A model generated the notes under the pieces. That model was given only the letters and a program-made list of their open reading frames with translations, was not told the origin of the DNA and did not search any database. Below are positions 1 to 7,210 of a stretch of DNA of 11,217 nucleotides, one piece after another. The DNA lies in the NCBI GenBank assembly GCA_902784015.1, contig CACZTC010000031.1, positions 1 through 11,217 on the forward strand, written 5' to 3'. The first letter of the stretch is position 1, and the number at the start of each line of letters is the position of its first letter. Source of the DNA: an uncultured Erysipelotrichaceae bacterium. GTDB lineage: Bacteria; Bacillota_I; Bacilli_A; Erysipelotrichales; Erysipelotrichaceae. The translations under genes and the position numbers were made by a program.

Positions 1-167
1 GCTATATAAATATCTTTATTAAGATAATAATCATGATTATTAGAATAATAAGAAGGACAACACTTTTCTTCTTCCCACTCTTTAGATAATTCCACTAAAT
101 TATCTAAATAACCTTGAAAATCTTCTTCTTTAGACTTAATATTTATTTTCTTATATTCTATTTCCAT
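1..167 (-). CDS. GNAT-like acetyltransferase, N-terminal part (cut by window edge)
   Basis: An open frame of 55 codons begins at the ATG at 167-165 and runs off the left edge without a stop. It starts MEIEYKKINIKSKEEDF and continues with an acidic helix and the segment EWEEEKCCPSYYSNNHDYYL, then KDIYIA at the edge. The acidic or aromatic helix, a Pro-Ser-Tyr turn and a following beta strand resemble the first 60 residues of many Firmicutes GNAT N-acetyltransferases. The acetyl-CoA-binding motif would lie outside the window, so the family call is tentative and the substrate unknown. The ATG lies 4 nt after the aroQ stop codon with only a weak purine-rich stretch (TTAAAGAT) before it. It is therefore probably the distal gene of the aro operon and co-transcribed with it; a role in aromatic metabolism need not follow. 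Confidence 0.6.
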   Translation of the reverse strand, partial: MEIEYKKINIKSKEEDFQGYLDNLVELSKEWEEEKCCPSYYSNNHDYYLNKDIYI

Positions 168-171
168 ATCT

Positions 172-603
172 TTAATCTTTTATTAATTTATCAAGCGCTA
201 CTAAATAACCTTTAGCTCCTAAACCTATTACTCTATCAAAACATGCTTCACTAATATAAGATAGCTTCCTAAATACATCGCGTTCATTAATATCACTTAA
301 ATGCACTTCGATAACAGGAAGAGGACTAATCGCTTTTATTGCATCTAATAAAGCAATACTTGTATGCGTATAAGCTCCAGGATTAATGATAATACCATCA
401 TATTTTTCAAAATAAGCTTCCTGTATCCAATCAACTAAATCACCTTCGTGATTAGATTGCCTACATATTACTTCAATATCTTTTTCTTTCGCATATTCTT
501 CAATCATATTAATAATCGAAGAATAAGATATATCGCCATAAATATTCTTTTCTCTGATTCCTACCATATTAAGGTTAGGGCCATTAATAACTAATATCTT
601 CAT
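172..603 (-). CDS. aroQ: Type II 3-dehydroquinate dehydratase
   Basis: Dehydrates 3-dehydroquinate to 3-dehydroshikimate, the third shikimate pathway step, in the cytosol; type II enzymes are usually dodecamers. The 143 residues match the usual length of about 145. The opening MKILVINGPNLN, the flexible catalytic loop with R17 and Y22 (IREKNIYG), the QSNHEGDL segment (49-56), NPGAYTHTS (74-82, with N74 and H80) and EVHLSDINERDVFR (99-112, with H101, R108 and R112) are the standard active-site blocks, all present. The stop codon of tyrA lies 2 nt upstream of the ATG, and an AAGG ribosome site sits inside the tyrA end. It is the last pathway gene of the operon. The gene name must not be confused with the AroQ class of chorismate mutases, which is unrelated. 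Confidence 0.96.
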   Translation of the reverse strand: MKILVINGPNLNMVGIREKNIYGDISYSSIINMIEEYAKEKDIEVICRQSNHEGDLVDWIQEAYFEKYDGIIINPGAYTHTSIALLDAIKAISPLPVIEVHLSDINERDVFRKLSYISEACFDRVIGLGAKGYLVALDKLIKD

Positions 604-605
604 CT

Positions 606-1460
606 TTATACCTTCTTTTTCTCAAAAGCTTTTCTTCTTTCAGTAGAAGTTATTAATTTTTCTTTTATACTGGCGAAATCTTCATTAGCTAAAAGATCTC
701 TAAATTCTTTCATTTCATCAGTAAAATTATCTATTTCTTTAATAAGATTATCTTTATTCATGATAAATAATTCTGGCCATAAATCTTCATTGATACGCGC
801 AATCCTAGTTAAATCTCTAAAGCTATCACCTGTATATTCTGCTAAATGTGAATTATCTTTTACATTCATTAAAGATACCGCAATAACATGTGTTAATTGG
901 GATAAGAATCCTATCATTAAATCATGTTCTTCCGCACTTAATTCAGCTATATTATTAAACTTTAATATTTTCGCAATATCATTAGCTACTTCTAAGCCTC
1001 TTTCTGTATTCTTTTCTGTTGGCACAATAATAAAATTAGCTACTTCAAATAGATGAGGATCTGCATATTGGATACCTTTAAATTCTCTACCTGCCATAGG
1101 ATGGCACGCAATGAATTCAACATCCTCTCTTAATATTCCATTAATCTCAGCCATCACTTCTTTTTTTATACCGGTAACATCAGTGAGAATACTATTAGGT
1201 TTTAATAGATGTTGATTCTCTTTTATCCAATTAATAAATGTTTGTGGATATAAAGCAGATATGACAATATCACTATCTTTAACTAGATTTACATCATCCC
1301 CACCTTCCACTATCCAATTCAATCTTTTTGCGAATGCGATAGCTTCTTCATCAATATCAATTCCCGTTATTTTATAACCTGCATGTGATAAGCCTTTCGC
1401 ATAGCTACCACCTAATAAACCTAAACCAATTATAGTTATTTTAGAACCTCTCGATATCAT
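606..1460 (-). CDS. tyrA: Prephenate dehydrogenase (monofunctional, no ACT domain)
   Basis: Oxidative decarboxylation of prephenate to 4-hydroxyphenylpyruvate, the branch step toward tyrosine, normally NAD-dependent. An N-terminal Rossmann fold shows GLGLLGGS at 12-19. The substrate region carries DVTGIKK (94-100), HPMAGRE (120-126, catalytic His120), the helical SQLTH (187-191) and GDSFRDLTRIA (211-221). At 284 residues the protein ends soon after the dimerisation helices. It has neither the C-terminal ACT domain seen in longer Bacillus-type TyrA nor an N-terminal chorismate mutase. Feedback control on the protein by tyrosine is therefore less obvious, leaving operon-level control more important (inference). 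The start is supported by AGGAG at 1474-1470, 9 nt before the ATG. The first 20 nt overlap the end of aroA, pointing to coupled translation. An arogenate-using variant cannot be excluded by eye. Confidence 0.94.
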   Translation of the reverse strand: MISRGSKITIIGLGLLGGSYAKGLSHAGYKITGIDIDEEAIAFAKRLNWIVEGGDDVNLVKDSDIVISALYPQTFINWIKENQHLLKPNSILTDVTGIKKEVMAEINGILREDVEFIACHPMAGREFKGIQYADPHLFEVANFIIVPTEKNTERGLEVANDIAKILKFNNIAELSAEEHDLMIGFLSQLTHVIAVSLMNVKDNSHLAEYTGDSFRDLTRIARINEDLWPELFIMNKDNLIKEIDNFTDEMKEFRDLLANEDFASIKEKLITSTERRKAFEKKKV

Positions 1461-2715
1461 ATATATTCACTCCTATCTTTTCTAAATCCTCAAAGAAGCG
1501 AGGATAGCTTTTATTAATTGCTTCAGTGCCATTAATGATTATTGCGTCTTCATTACCACTAGCTAATATAGCTAGAGCCATGACGATACGATGATCATTA
1601 TGTCCATCTAATTCCATATTATTAGTAATATTACTTTCTTTAATAATTACTTCATCTTCACTACTTTCAATGGCGATATTTAATTTTTTCAATTCTTCTT
1701 CCATCGCTTGAATGCGATCGCTTTCTTTTATTCTTAAGCGCTTCACATTCTTAAAAATACTTTTACCCATAGCCTTAGTAGCTAACACAAATAAGATTGG
1801 GCCTAAATCAGGATTATCTTTTAGATCTATTTCTTTTCCTACTAGATAACTAGGATAAAAAGTATAACCTTCTTTATTCTCTTCAATTATCATATTCATA
1901 CTTCTTAAGATATCTATGATGGCATGATCTCCTTGAATAGAATCATGTTCCATATTAATTATCTTAATTGGCTTATTGATTATTTGAGCTAAACACGCAA
2001 AGAAGGCAGCTTGTGAATCGTCCGCTGGTATATTAGCTTCAAAAGCTTGATATCTTTGATTACCTTTTATATATAGAATATTATCTTCTTCTTTTATTTC
2101 TATACCTGCTTTATTTAAAGTGGCTATAGTTAAATCTATATAAGATTTAGATTCAATAGGCTCAATTATTTCTATTTCACTATCTTCTTCTAATAAAGGT
2201 AAAGTGAATAATAAGCCGGTAATAAATTGTGAAGATATATTACCTGGTACTATATAATGAGCACTTTTTAATTTACCTTTAACTATTAATTTATCTTCAT
2301 ATAAATCAAATAATAGTCCTTGTTTATGATATATATTCTCATATATATCTAAAGGTCTTTTTAATAATCTACCATGGGCTGTAAATATTATTTCTTCATC
2401 ACTTAAAGATAATAAAGGAATAAGGAATCTTAAAGTTGAGCCTGATTCATTACAGAAGATATTATTATCTATTAATTTAATATTTCCATTAATACCATGA
2501 ATAATTAAATCTTCATTAATCTTTTCATAAGTAATTCCTATTTTTTTTAAAGCTTCTAATGTCGCTTTGATATCTTCATTTTCTTCATAATTATGAAGAA
2601 TACTTTTACCATTAGCTAAAGCAGCACAAATCAAAAAGCGATGCGCTATAGATTTACTACAAGGCACTTTTACTTCTTGATTCTTTATTACTCCTTTACT
2701 AATAGCTTTTATCAT
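1441..2715 (-). CDS. aroA: 3-phosphoshikimate 1-carboxyvinyltransferase (EPSP synthase)
   Basis: Condenses shikimate-3-phosphate with PEP to give 5-enolpyruvylshikimate-3-phosphate. The 424 residues match the family length of about 430 for the two-domain inside-out barrel. Visible active-site blocks are VPCSKSIAHR (17-26, with K21, S22 and R26), the PEP loop NESGSTLR (89-96), SSQFITG (161-167), DDSQAAFF (232-239), the aspartate segment DNPDLGP (300-306), RIKESDR (328-334) and DGHNDHR (370-376). The PEP loop reads ESGSTLR rather than the NAGTAMR of the enterobacterial class I enzyme. That variant is, to my knowledge, common in clostridial relatives; I draw no conclusion about glyphosate sensitivity. 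The ATG overlaps the aroF stop by one base (TAATG), and the gene overlaps tyrA by 20 nt, so it sits in a coupled operon. Confidence 0.96.
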   Translation of the reverse strand: MIKAISKGVIKNQEVKVPCSKSIAHRFLICAALANGKSILHNYEENEDIKATLEALKKIGITYEKINEDLIIHGINGNIKLIDNNIFCNESGSTLRFLIPLLSLSDEEIIFTAHGRLLKRPLDIYENIYHKQGLLFDLYEDKLIVKGKLKSAHYIVPGNISSQFITGLLFTLPLLEEDSEIEIIEPIESKSYIDLTIATLNKAGIEIKEEDNILYIKGNQRYQAFEANIPADDSQAAFFACLAQIINKPIKIINMEHDSIQGDHAIIDILRSMNMIIEENKEGYTFYPSYLVGKEIDLKDNPDLGPILFVLATKAMGKSIFKNVKRLRIKESDRIQAMEEELKKLNIAIESSEDEVIIKESNITNNMELDGHNDHRIVMALAILASGNEDAIIINGTEAINKSYPRFFEDLEKIGVNIYDIERF

Positions 2716-3731
2716 TAGAGACTTCTTCCTACTGCTTCCGCAACTATTTTTCCTTTTCTAATTAATTCTTTGAATTTTTCTGGCTTTAGGGCTTGTGCGC
2801 CATCGCTCCATGCTTTATCTGGACAATCATGAACTTCAATAATCAAGCCATCCGCTCCAGCTGCAATTGCAGCTAAAGACATTGGCTCAATTAATTTCCA
2901 GTCCCCAGTTGCATGACTTGGGTCAATTATAATAGGTAAATGTGTCTTCTCTTTAATAATAGGAATAACTGCTAAATCCATTGTATTACGTGTATATTTT
3001 TCGAAAGTTCGAATACCTCTTTCACACATTATGACATTAGGATTACCTGCAGCCATAATATATTCAGCTGACATAATCCAATCTTCGATAGTAGCTGACA
3101 TACCACGCTTTAATAATACTGGTTTATTAATATGCCCAACTGCTCTTAATAAATCAAAATTCTGCATATTACGAGCACCAATTTGAACTAAATCAACATG
3201 TTCCACAAATTCATCAACCTTATCAGCACTCATCACTTCACTTACTATCGGCATACCAGTTTTCTCTCTAGCTTCAACCATATCCAATAAACCTTGATAA
3301 CCTAAGCCTTGAAAAGAATAAGGAGAAGTACGTGGTTTATAAGCTCCGCCTCTTATCATATCAGCGCCACAATCTTTAACTTCTTCAGCTATTCTACAGA
3401 TTTGTTCACTACCTTCTACTGAACAAGGTCCACCAATGATAACGATCTTCTCATTACCACCAACTTTAATACCTGCCACATCCACAATCGTATCTTCAGG
3501 ATGGAACATACGATTTGATAATTTATATGGAGCTGATACACGTTGAACATTCTCTACCCATTCATTGGCTAAGATATCACGGTCAGATATTTGTGAAGTA
3601 TCTCCAACTAAGCCAAAGACATTAAAGTTATCACCTTGAATAATATTTACATGCACACCTTTTTCTTCAAAATCGTTATATAACCTATCCACTTCACTTT
3701 GTGGTGCTTCTTTTTTTAATGTAATAATCAT
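2715..3731 (-). CDS. aroF: 3-deoxy-7-phosphoheptulonate (DAHP) synthase, type I-beta with N-terminal regulatory domain
   Basis: Catalyses the first committed step, PEP plus erythrose-4-phosphate to DAHP, on a metal-dependent TIM barrel. At 338 residues it has the same length and layout as the Thermotoga maritima enzyme. A ferredoxin-like N-terminal domain (about 1-66) precedes the barrel, which contains GGPCSVE (100-106, metal Cys103), KPRTSPYSFQG (132-142), KRG (208-210), DPSHATG (270-276, His273), Glu299 and Asp310. In that family the N-terminal domain closes over the barrel when tyrosine or phenylalanine binds, so the enzyme is probably feedback-inhibited by the same two amino acids that the upstream leader seems to sense (inference). 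It lacks the chorismate mutase domain fused to the Bacillus homologue. It starts with a 4-nt overlap with aroE-aroK (ATGA), after a GTAGGAG ribosome site. The symbol could equally be written aroG. Confidence 0.95.
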   Translation of the reverse strand: MIITLKKEAPQSEVDRLYNDFEEKGVHVNIIQGDNFNVFGLVGDTSQISDRDILANEWVENVQRVSAPYKLSNRMFHPEDTIVDVAGIKVGGNEKIVIIGGPCSVEGSEQICRIAEEVKDCGADMIRGGAYKPRTSPYSFQGLGYQGLLDMVEAREKTGMPIVSEVMSADKVDEFVEHVDLVQIGARNMQNFDLLRAVGHINKPVLLKRGMSATIEDWIMSAEYIMAAGNPNVIMCERGIRTFEKYTRNTMDLAVIPIIKEKTHLPIIIDPSHATGDWKLIEPMSLAAIAAGADGLIIEVHDCPDKAWSDGAQALKPEKFKELIRKGKIVAEAVGRSL

Positions 3732-4972
3732 AATTTTTCTCCTACCTTTTCTATTATTTCATTAGTTATATCTTCGATATTACCTTCATTTATAATTCTA
3801 ATATCTGCATATCTTTCATATAAACTATAACGCTCTTCATATAATCTATATAAATCTTCTTTATTCATTGATAATGGTCTATCTTCGCTAGGAAATAAAT
3901 CTTCTTTATTCCTATCAATCCATATCGTTATACTATTTTTGCTAAGATAACGCATTACTTCTTCATCTTTAATTACTCCGCCTCCGCTTGCGATAATCAA
4001 GCCTCTTTCATTAGCCAAGCTTTGCGCAACCTCTTTTTCTTTTTCTCTAAAATAAGCTTCGCCATATTTATTAAAACATTCGCTTATTTTCATGCTGATT
4101 GCTTCTTCAACTAATATATCCATATCAATAGCTTTTAAATTAGTCTTTTCTGAAATTAATTTAGCTATTGTTGATTTACCAGAAGTAGGCATACCTATTA
4201 ATAGAATATTGGCATGTTTATATAATTCCTCTATATAACACTTTTCAACCTTAGACCAATCTATTTCTTTATCTAAGAAGATCTCTTCTGCATAGCCTGC
4301 TTGATATACTAACATCCTTAAGCCACCATAAGTTTTAATACCTCTACATTTAGCTTCAAACATTAATTTAGTATTTAAAGGATTCGCGATAATATCTATC
4401 ACCCCTAATAATTCACTGAATTTATCTAAATCAATATTAGGCATAACTTCTGTATTAGGATATAAACCAAGAGGTGTCGTATTTACAATATATGCATATT
4501 CATTAGCTTTTTCATTTAATTCTTCATATGTTATTTTTTCTTCATTTTTATATCTTGATATTATATCTACTTTAGCGCCTTTTGAATCTAAAGCATATTT
4601 ACAAGCCTTAGCGCCTCCCCCGCTTCCAAGTATCGCTACTTTTTTATCTTTAACATCAAGCTTATAAAAATCTAATAATCTATTAAAGCCAAGATAGTCA
4701 GTATTATATCCTTTGAGTTTTCCTTCTTTATTAACGATACAATTAATAGCTTGAATATCATTAATCTCTTCAGATATTTCATCTAAATAATCTATGACTG
4801 TTTCTTTATAAGGTATTGTTACATTGATGCCATCGAAGTTTTTCTCTTTCATGAAATTATCTAAGTCTTCTTGAGCTATTTCATACATTTGATAATCTAT
4901 GCCCATTAGATAATTATGGATATCTTTGGAATAACTATGACCTAAAGGATAACCTAATAAGCCTAATTTCAT
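3728..4972 (-). CDS. aroEK: Fused shikimate dehydrogenase - shikimate kinase
   Basis: One 414-residue frame carries two consecutive pathway enzymes. Residues 1 to about 235 are AroE, reducing 3-dehydroshikimate to shikimate: the substrate loop GHSYSKD (11-17), TIPYKE with catalytic Lys56, GYNTD (88-92, Asp92), the NADP-binding GSGGGAK (116-122), NTTPLG (164-169) and the closing VYQAGYAEE (222-230, Gln224). Residues from about 254 to the end are AroK, phosphorylating shikimate: a P-loop GMPTSGKST (260-268), DMD (283-285), FRE (308-310, Arg309), GGG (330-332), lid EDRPL (363-367) and EERY (379-382). The linker (about 236-253) is short and charged. No in-frame start with its own ribosome site was seen at the junction, so the fusion appears real rather than two overlapping genes. 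It starts in a 4-nt overlap with aroC, preceded by GAGGAAATC. Confidence 0.94.
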   Translation of the reverse strand: MKLGLLGYPLGHSYSKDIHNYLMGIDYQMYEIAQEDLDNFMKEKNFDGINVTIPYKETVIDYLDEISEEINDIQAINCIVNKEGKLKGYNTDYLGFNRLLDFYKLDVKDKKVAILGSGGGAKACKYALDSKGAKVDIISRYKNEEKITYEELNEKANEYAYIVNTTPLGLYPNTEVMPNIDLDKFSELLGVIDIIANPLNTKLMFEAKCRGIKTYGGLRMLVYQAGYAEEIFLDKEIDWSKVEKCYIEELYKHANILLIGMPTSGKSTIAKLISEKTNLKAIDMDILVEEAISMKISECFNKYGEAYFREKEKEVAQSLANERGLIIASGGGVIKDEEVMRYLSKNSITIWIDRNKEDLFPSEDRPLSMNKEDLYRLYEERYSLYERYADIRIINEGNIEDITNEIIEKVGEKL

Positions 4973-6051
4973 AACTGATTTCCTCGATGTTCTTTTAAAA
5001 GATCCAATAATACTAAAGCGATAATACTATCTATAACTACTCTAGCTCTATGTACAATACAAGGATCATGCCTTCCCGCTATTTGTAGCTCACACTCTTC
5101 CATCTTATCTAAGTTAACACTATTTTGAATCTTAGAAATTGAAGGAGTAGGTTTAATAGCTGTTTTAATGATGATAGGCATACCATTACTGATACCTCCT
5201 TGTATCCCCCCGCTATTATTACTCTTAGTCTTCACTTTATTATCAACAATAATAAATTCATCATTAACTTCTGAACCATATTTATCGCACATCTCAAAGC
5301 CGCCACCAAATTCAATTCCTTTAACAGAAGGGATACTGAAGATTGCTTTAGCTAATAGACCTTCTAAAGTATCAAAGAAAGGTTCACCTATTCCTACTTC
5401 CAAGCCTATAATAGCTGTCTCTAAGATGCCGCCAACTGAATCGCCATTATCTTTAGCTATTTCTATTTCTTTTAAGATTTTATCTTTTTTATCTTCTTCT
5501 AAAATTGCTATATCTATTTCATTTACTTTATCAATATCTTTTTCTATATCAACAAAATCCCTATCTTCTATGCCATGTACTTTTTTAAGATGAGTTCCTA
5601 TCTTAATACCTTTTTCTTTTAATAATTGCATGGCTAGAGCCCCGCAGGCAACAAGTGGAGCAGTTAAGCGACCACTAAAATGTCCACCTCCACTTTTATC
5701 TTCATAGCCACCATATTTAATATGTGCTACATAATCAGCATGTGATGGTCGAGGAATATTCTCTAACTTTTCATAATCTTTTTTGCGCACATTATTATTT
5801 TTTATTAATAATGTGATAGGACTACCTTCACTAATTCCAGCTTTAATACCACTAATGAATTCAACTTTATCTTCTTCATTTCTTGGAGTTGATATCTTAC
5901 CTATAGCTTTACGTTTATTCATTTGTTTTTCAAGATAATCAAAATCAATTTTAATGCCACTAGGAAAGCCATCTAAACAAGCTCCAACATAAGCTCCATG
6001 TGATTCTCCAAATAATGTCACTGTTATATTTTTACCTAATATATTACTCAT
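4969..6051 (-). CDS. aroC: Chorismate synthase
   Basis: Converts EPSP to chorismate by anti-1,4 elimination, using reduced FMN as cofactor. The chosen product is 360 residues, normal for the family (about 360-390). Conserved blocks are GESHG (15-19, His18), RPSHADY (101-107, His104), KSGGGHFSGR (119-128), the GDSVGG flavin/substrate loop, NNSGGIQGGISNG near residue 278, and GRHDP with the following helix at the C terminus. I start at 6051 because AGGAG at 6064-6060 lies 8 nt upstream, and the product then begins MSNILGKNITVTLFGESHG as expected. An in-frame ATG at 6072 would add seven residues but has no ribosome site. The chosen start overlaps the end of aroB by 8 nt, and the stop overlaps aroE-aroK by 4 nt. 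Confidence 0.95.
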   Translation of the reverse strand: MSNILGKNITVTLFGESHGAYVGACLDGFPSGIKIDFDYLEKQMNKRKAIGKISTPRNEEDKVEFISGIKAGISEGSPITLLIKNNNVRKKDYEKLENIPRPSHADYVAHIKYGGYEDKSGGGHFSGRLTAPLVACGALAMQLLKEKGIKIGTHLKKVHGIEDRDFVDIEKDIDKVNEIDIAILEEDKKDKILKEIEIAKDNGDSVGGILETAIIGLEVGIGEPFFDTLEGLLAKAIFSIPSVKGIEFGGGFEMCDKYGSEVNDEFIIVDNKVKTKSNNSGGIQGGISNGMPIIIKTAIKPTPSISKIQNSVNLDKMEECELQIAGRHDPCIVHRARVVIDSIIALVLLDLLKEHRGNQL

Positions 6052-7048
6052 ATATTTTTCTCCTGAAGTCATCTATTGACCAATCTTCTAAATGTGCTTC
6101 TCCTATCTTATCAACCTGTACGATTGTTATTTTATTATGATCTGCTTTTTTATCTTTCTTAATTAATTCAATTATTCTCTCTTTATCTACTTCGCAAGAT
6201 ACTGGTAAACCCATCTTCTCTAATATATTAATTAATCTATCTTTTATATCTTTATTATTAAGAATACTAACCATACCCATACCTACACATTCCCCATGTA
6301 GATATCTATCTAATTCAAAATAAGATTCATAAGCATGACCTATCGTATGGCCAAAATTCAATAATTTTCTTTCCCCTTTTTCTCTTTCATCATTCTCAAC
6401 TATTTCTTTTTTTATTTTTAAGCTTTTAATAATAATCTCTTCTAAATAATCTAAATAATTATCTTTTTCAAATAATTCAAATAGACTCTCATCTTTTATT
6501 AAGCCTGCCTTAATAGCTTCAACTAAACCATTATGGAAATTCCTTCTATCTAAAGTATTTAATGTATCTAAATCAATAAGTACACATGAAGGCTGCCAAA
6601 AAGATCCTACACAATTCTTATTACCATCAACATCAATCGCTGTCTTACCACCAATTGAAGAATCTATTTGCGATAGGGTTGTAGTTGGAATATTAATATA
6701 TTCAATACCACGCATATATGTTGAAGCTGCAAAACCTGCTAAATCTCCTATCACACCGCCACCAAGGGCTATAACCAAATCATTTCTAGACATATTATTA
6801 TCTAACATGACTTTATGTATTCTTTCTAACATCTCATATGATTTACTTCCTTCACCTTTTGGTAGAACTAATAAATCTCTTCTTTTTAATTTATTTAATA
6901 AAATATCTTTATATTCCTGAGGCACTCCTTCATCACTAATAATTAAAACAAATCTATCGCCACCGATATAATCTTCTACTTTATTTAGTATTCCTCTTTC
7001 TACAATAATTGGATAATTTTTATCTTTTGTGTTTACTATCATTTCCAT
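6044..7048 (-). CDS. aroB: 3-dehydroquinate synthase
   Basis: Cyclises DAHP to 3-dehydroquinate, using NAD and a divalent metal. From the chosen start the product is 334 residues; relatives have about 350. Motifs are the NAD-binding ALGGGVIGDLAGFAAS (94-109), PTTTLSQIDSSIGGKT (121-136), GNKNCVGSFWQP (142-153), GLVEAIKAGLI (174-184, metal ligand Glu177), NFGHTIGHAYE (231-241, His234) and HGECVGMGM (251-259, His251). It is the first structural gene after the leader region. The start at 7048 is chosen because AAGGTG (7060-7055) precedes it by 6 nt. An in-frame ATG at 7072 lies inside the 3' arm of the leader terminator hairpin and lacks a ribosome site, so the longer form is unlikely. A further ATG at 7042 would remove only two residues. 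Confidence 0.95.
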   Translation of the reverse strand: MEMIVNTKDKNYPIIVERGILNKVEDYIGGDRFVLIISDEGVPQEYKDILLNKLKRRDLLVLPKGEGSKSYEMLERIHKVMLDNNMSRNDLVIALGGGVIGDLAGFAASTYMRGIEYINIPTTTLSQIDSSIGGKTAIDVDGNKNCVGSFWQPSCVLIDLDTLNTLDRRNFHNGLVEAIKAGLIKDESLFELFEKDNYLDYLEEIIIKSLKIKKEIVENDEREKGERKLLNFGHTIGHAYESYFELDRYLHGECVGMGMVSILNNKDIKDRLINILEKMGLPVSCEVDKERIIELIKKDKKADHNKITIVQVDKIGEAHLEDWSIDDFRRKIYE

Positions 7049-7054
7049 AACATT

Positions 7055-7061
7055 CACCTTT
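7055..7061 (-). promoter_or_regulatory. Ribosome binding site that fixes the aroB start
   Basis: AAAGGTG on the minus strand lies 6 nt upstream of the ATG at 7048-7046. It begins within a few bases of the U-tract of the leader hairpin. It is therefore transcribed only if RNA polymerase passes that hairpin, and it selects the downstream ATG over the one at 7072. Confidence 0.75.
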
Positions 7062-7093
7062 ATAAAAGCCATATGGCATATCCCATATGGCTT
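7062..7093 (-). terminator. Leader intrinsic terminator (attenuator hairpin) ahead of aroB
   Basis: On the minus strand AAGCCATATG (7093-7084) pairs perfectly with CATATGGCTT (7075-7066) around an 8-nt loop. If the last two A-U pairs are left open, the 8-bp GCCATATG/CATATGGC stem is followed by UUUUAUA. The uridine tract is short, so termination is probably moderate. It sits between the leader peptide and aroB rather than at an operon end, as expected for an attenuator. It can be displaced by an alternative pairing described under the leader region. A role limited to translation or RNA stability is a possible alternative. Confidence 0.72.
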
Positions 7094-7161
7094 AGATTAC
7101 TATTATTCCATATTAGATAATGCCAAAGTATAAAATGGGCAATTATCTAATCTTGCCCTCA

Positions 7162-7203
7162 CTATCTAAAATAAAAGTAATAAAATAAATTGGCCTTTTT
7201 CAT
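7162..7203 (-). CDS. aro operon leader peptide MKKANLFYYFYFR
   Basis: A 13-codon frame ATG...TAG on the minus strand encodes M-K-K-A-N-L-F-Y-Y-F-Y-F-R. Codons 7-12 (7185-7168) are all Phe or Tyr (TTT TAT TAC TTT TAT TTT), an arrangement very unlikely by chance directly before an aromatic biosynthesis operon. It parallels the known Phe-rich pheA and Trp-containing trpE leader peptides of enteric bacteria. The stop codon is 3 nt upstream of the first pairing segment, so a terminating ribosome would cover that segment. There is no Trp codon, so the operon appears tuned to Phe and Tyr only. The nearest Shine-Dalgarno-like sequence, GAGGTG (7223-7218), is 14 nt away and lies upstream of the predicted transcription start, so initiation may be leaderless. 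The peptide itself probably has no function once made. Confidence 0.85.
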   Translation of the reverse strand: MKKANLFYYFYFR

Positions 7204-7210
7204 TACAAGA

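Larger units (their letters stand above)
7062..7204 (-). promoter_or_regulatory. Phe/Tyr-responsive transcription attenuator of the aro operon
   Basis: The leader RNA contains five pairing segments after a Phe/Tyr-rich leader peptide. Segment 1, GGGCAA (7158-7153), can pair with TTGCCC (7142-7137). Segment 2 (7151-7138) can instead pair with segment 3, GGCATTATCTAAT (7124-7112), as 13 bp with one bulge. Segment 3 extended (7125-7108) can pair with segment 4 (7090-7074), giving about 15 Watson-Crick pairs plus one G-U, with one bulge and one mismatch. Segment 4 is also the 5' arm, loop and start of the 3' arm of the terminator. The implied logic: with charged tRNAs the ribosome reaches the stop codon, covers segment 1, 2:3 forms and the terminator folds. 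When Phe or Tyr is scarce the ribosome stalls earlier, 1:2 forms, 3:4 forms and transcription continues. The complementarity is seen directly; the regulatory model is inferred. No T-box consensus was found. Confidence 0.8.

Noticed and set aside
5168-5593. Plus-strand open frame of 141 codons inside aroC
   Set aside because: It is the antisense of a conserved gene, its product is low-complexity (Ser/Pro/Ile-rich), and it has no ribosome site. The plus-strand frames at 760-1056, 9562-9876 and 10074-10331 are rejected for the same reasons.
6052-6072. Upstream ATG extending chorismate synthase by seven residues
   Set aside because: No Shine-Dalgarno sequence precedes it, whereas AGGAG sits 8 nt before the ATG at 6051, where family homology also starts.
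7049-7072. Upstream ATG extending AroB by eight residues
   Set aside because: It falls inside the 3' arm of the leader hairpin without a ribosome site; AAGGTG supports the ATG at 7048.
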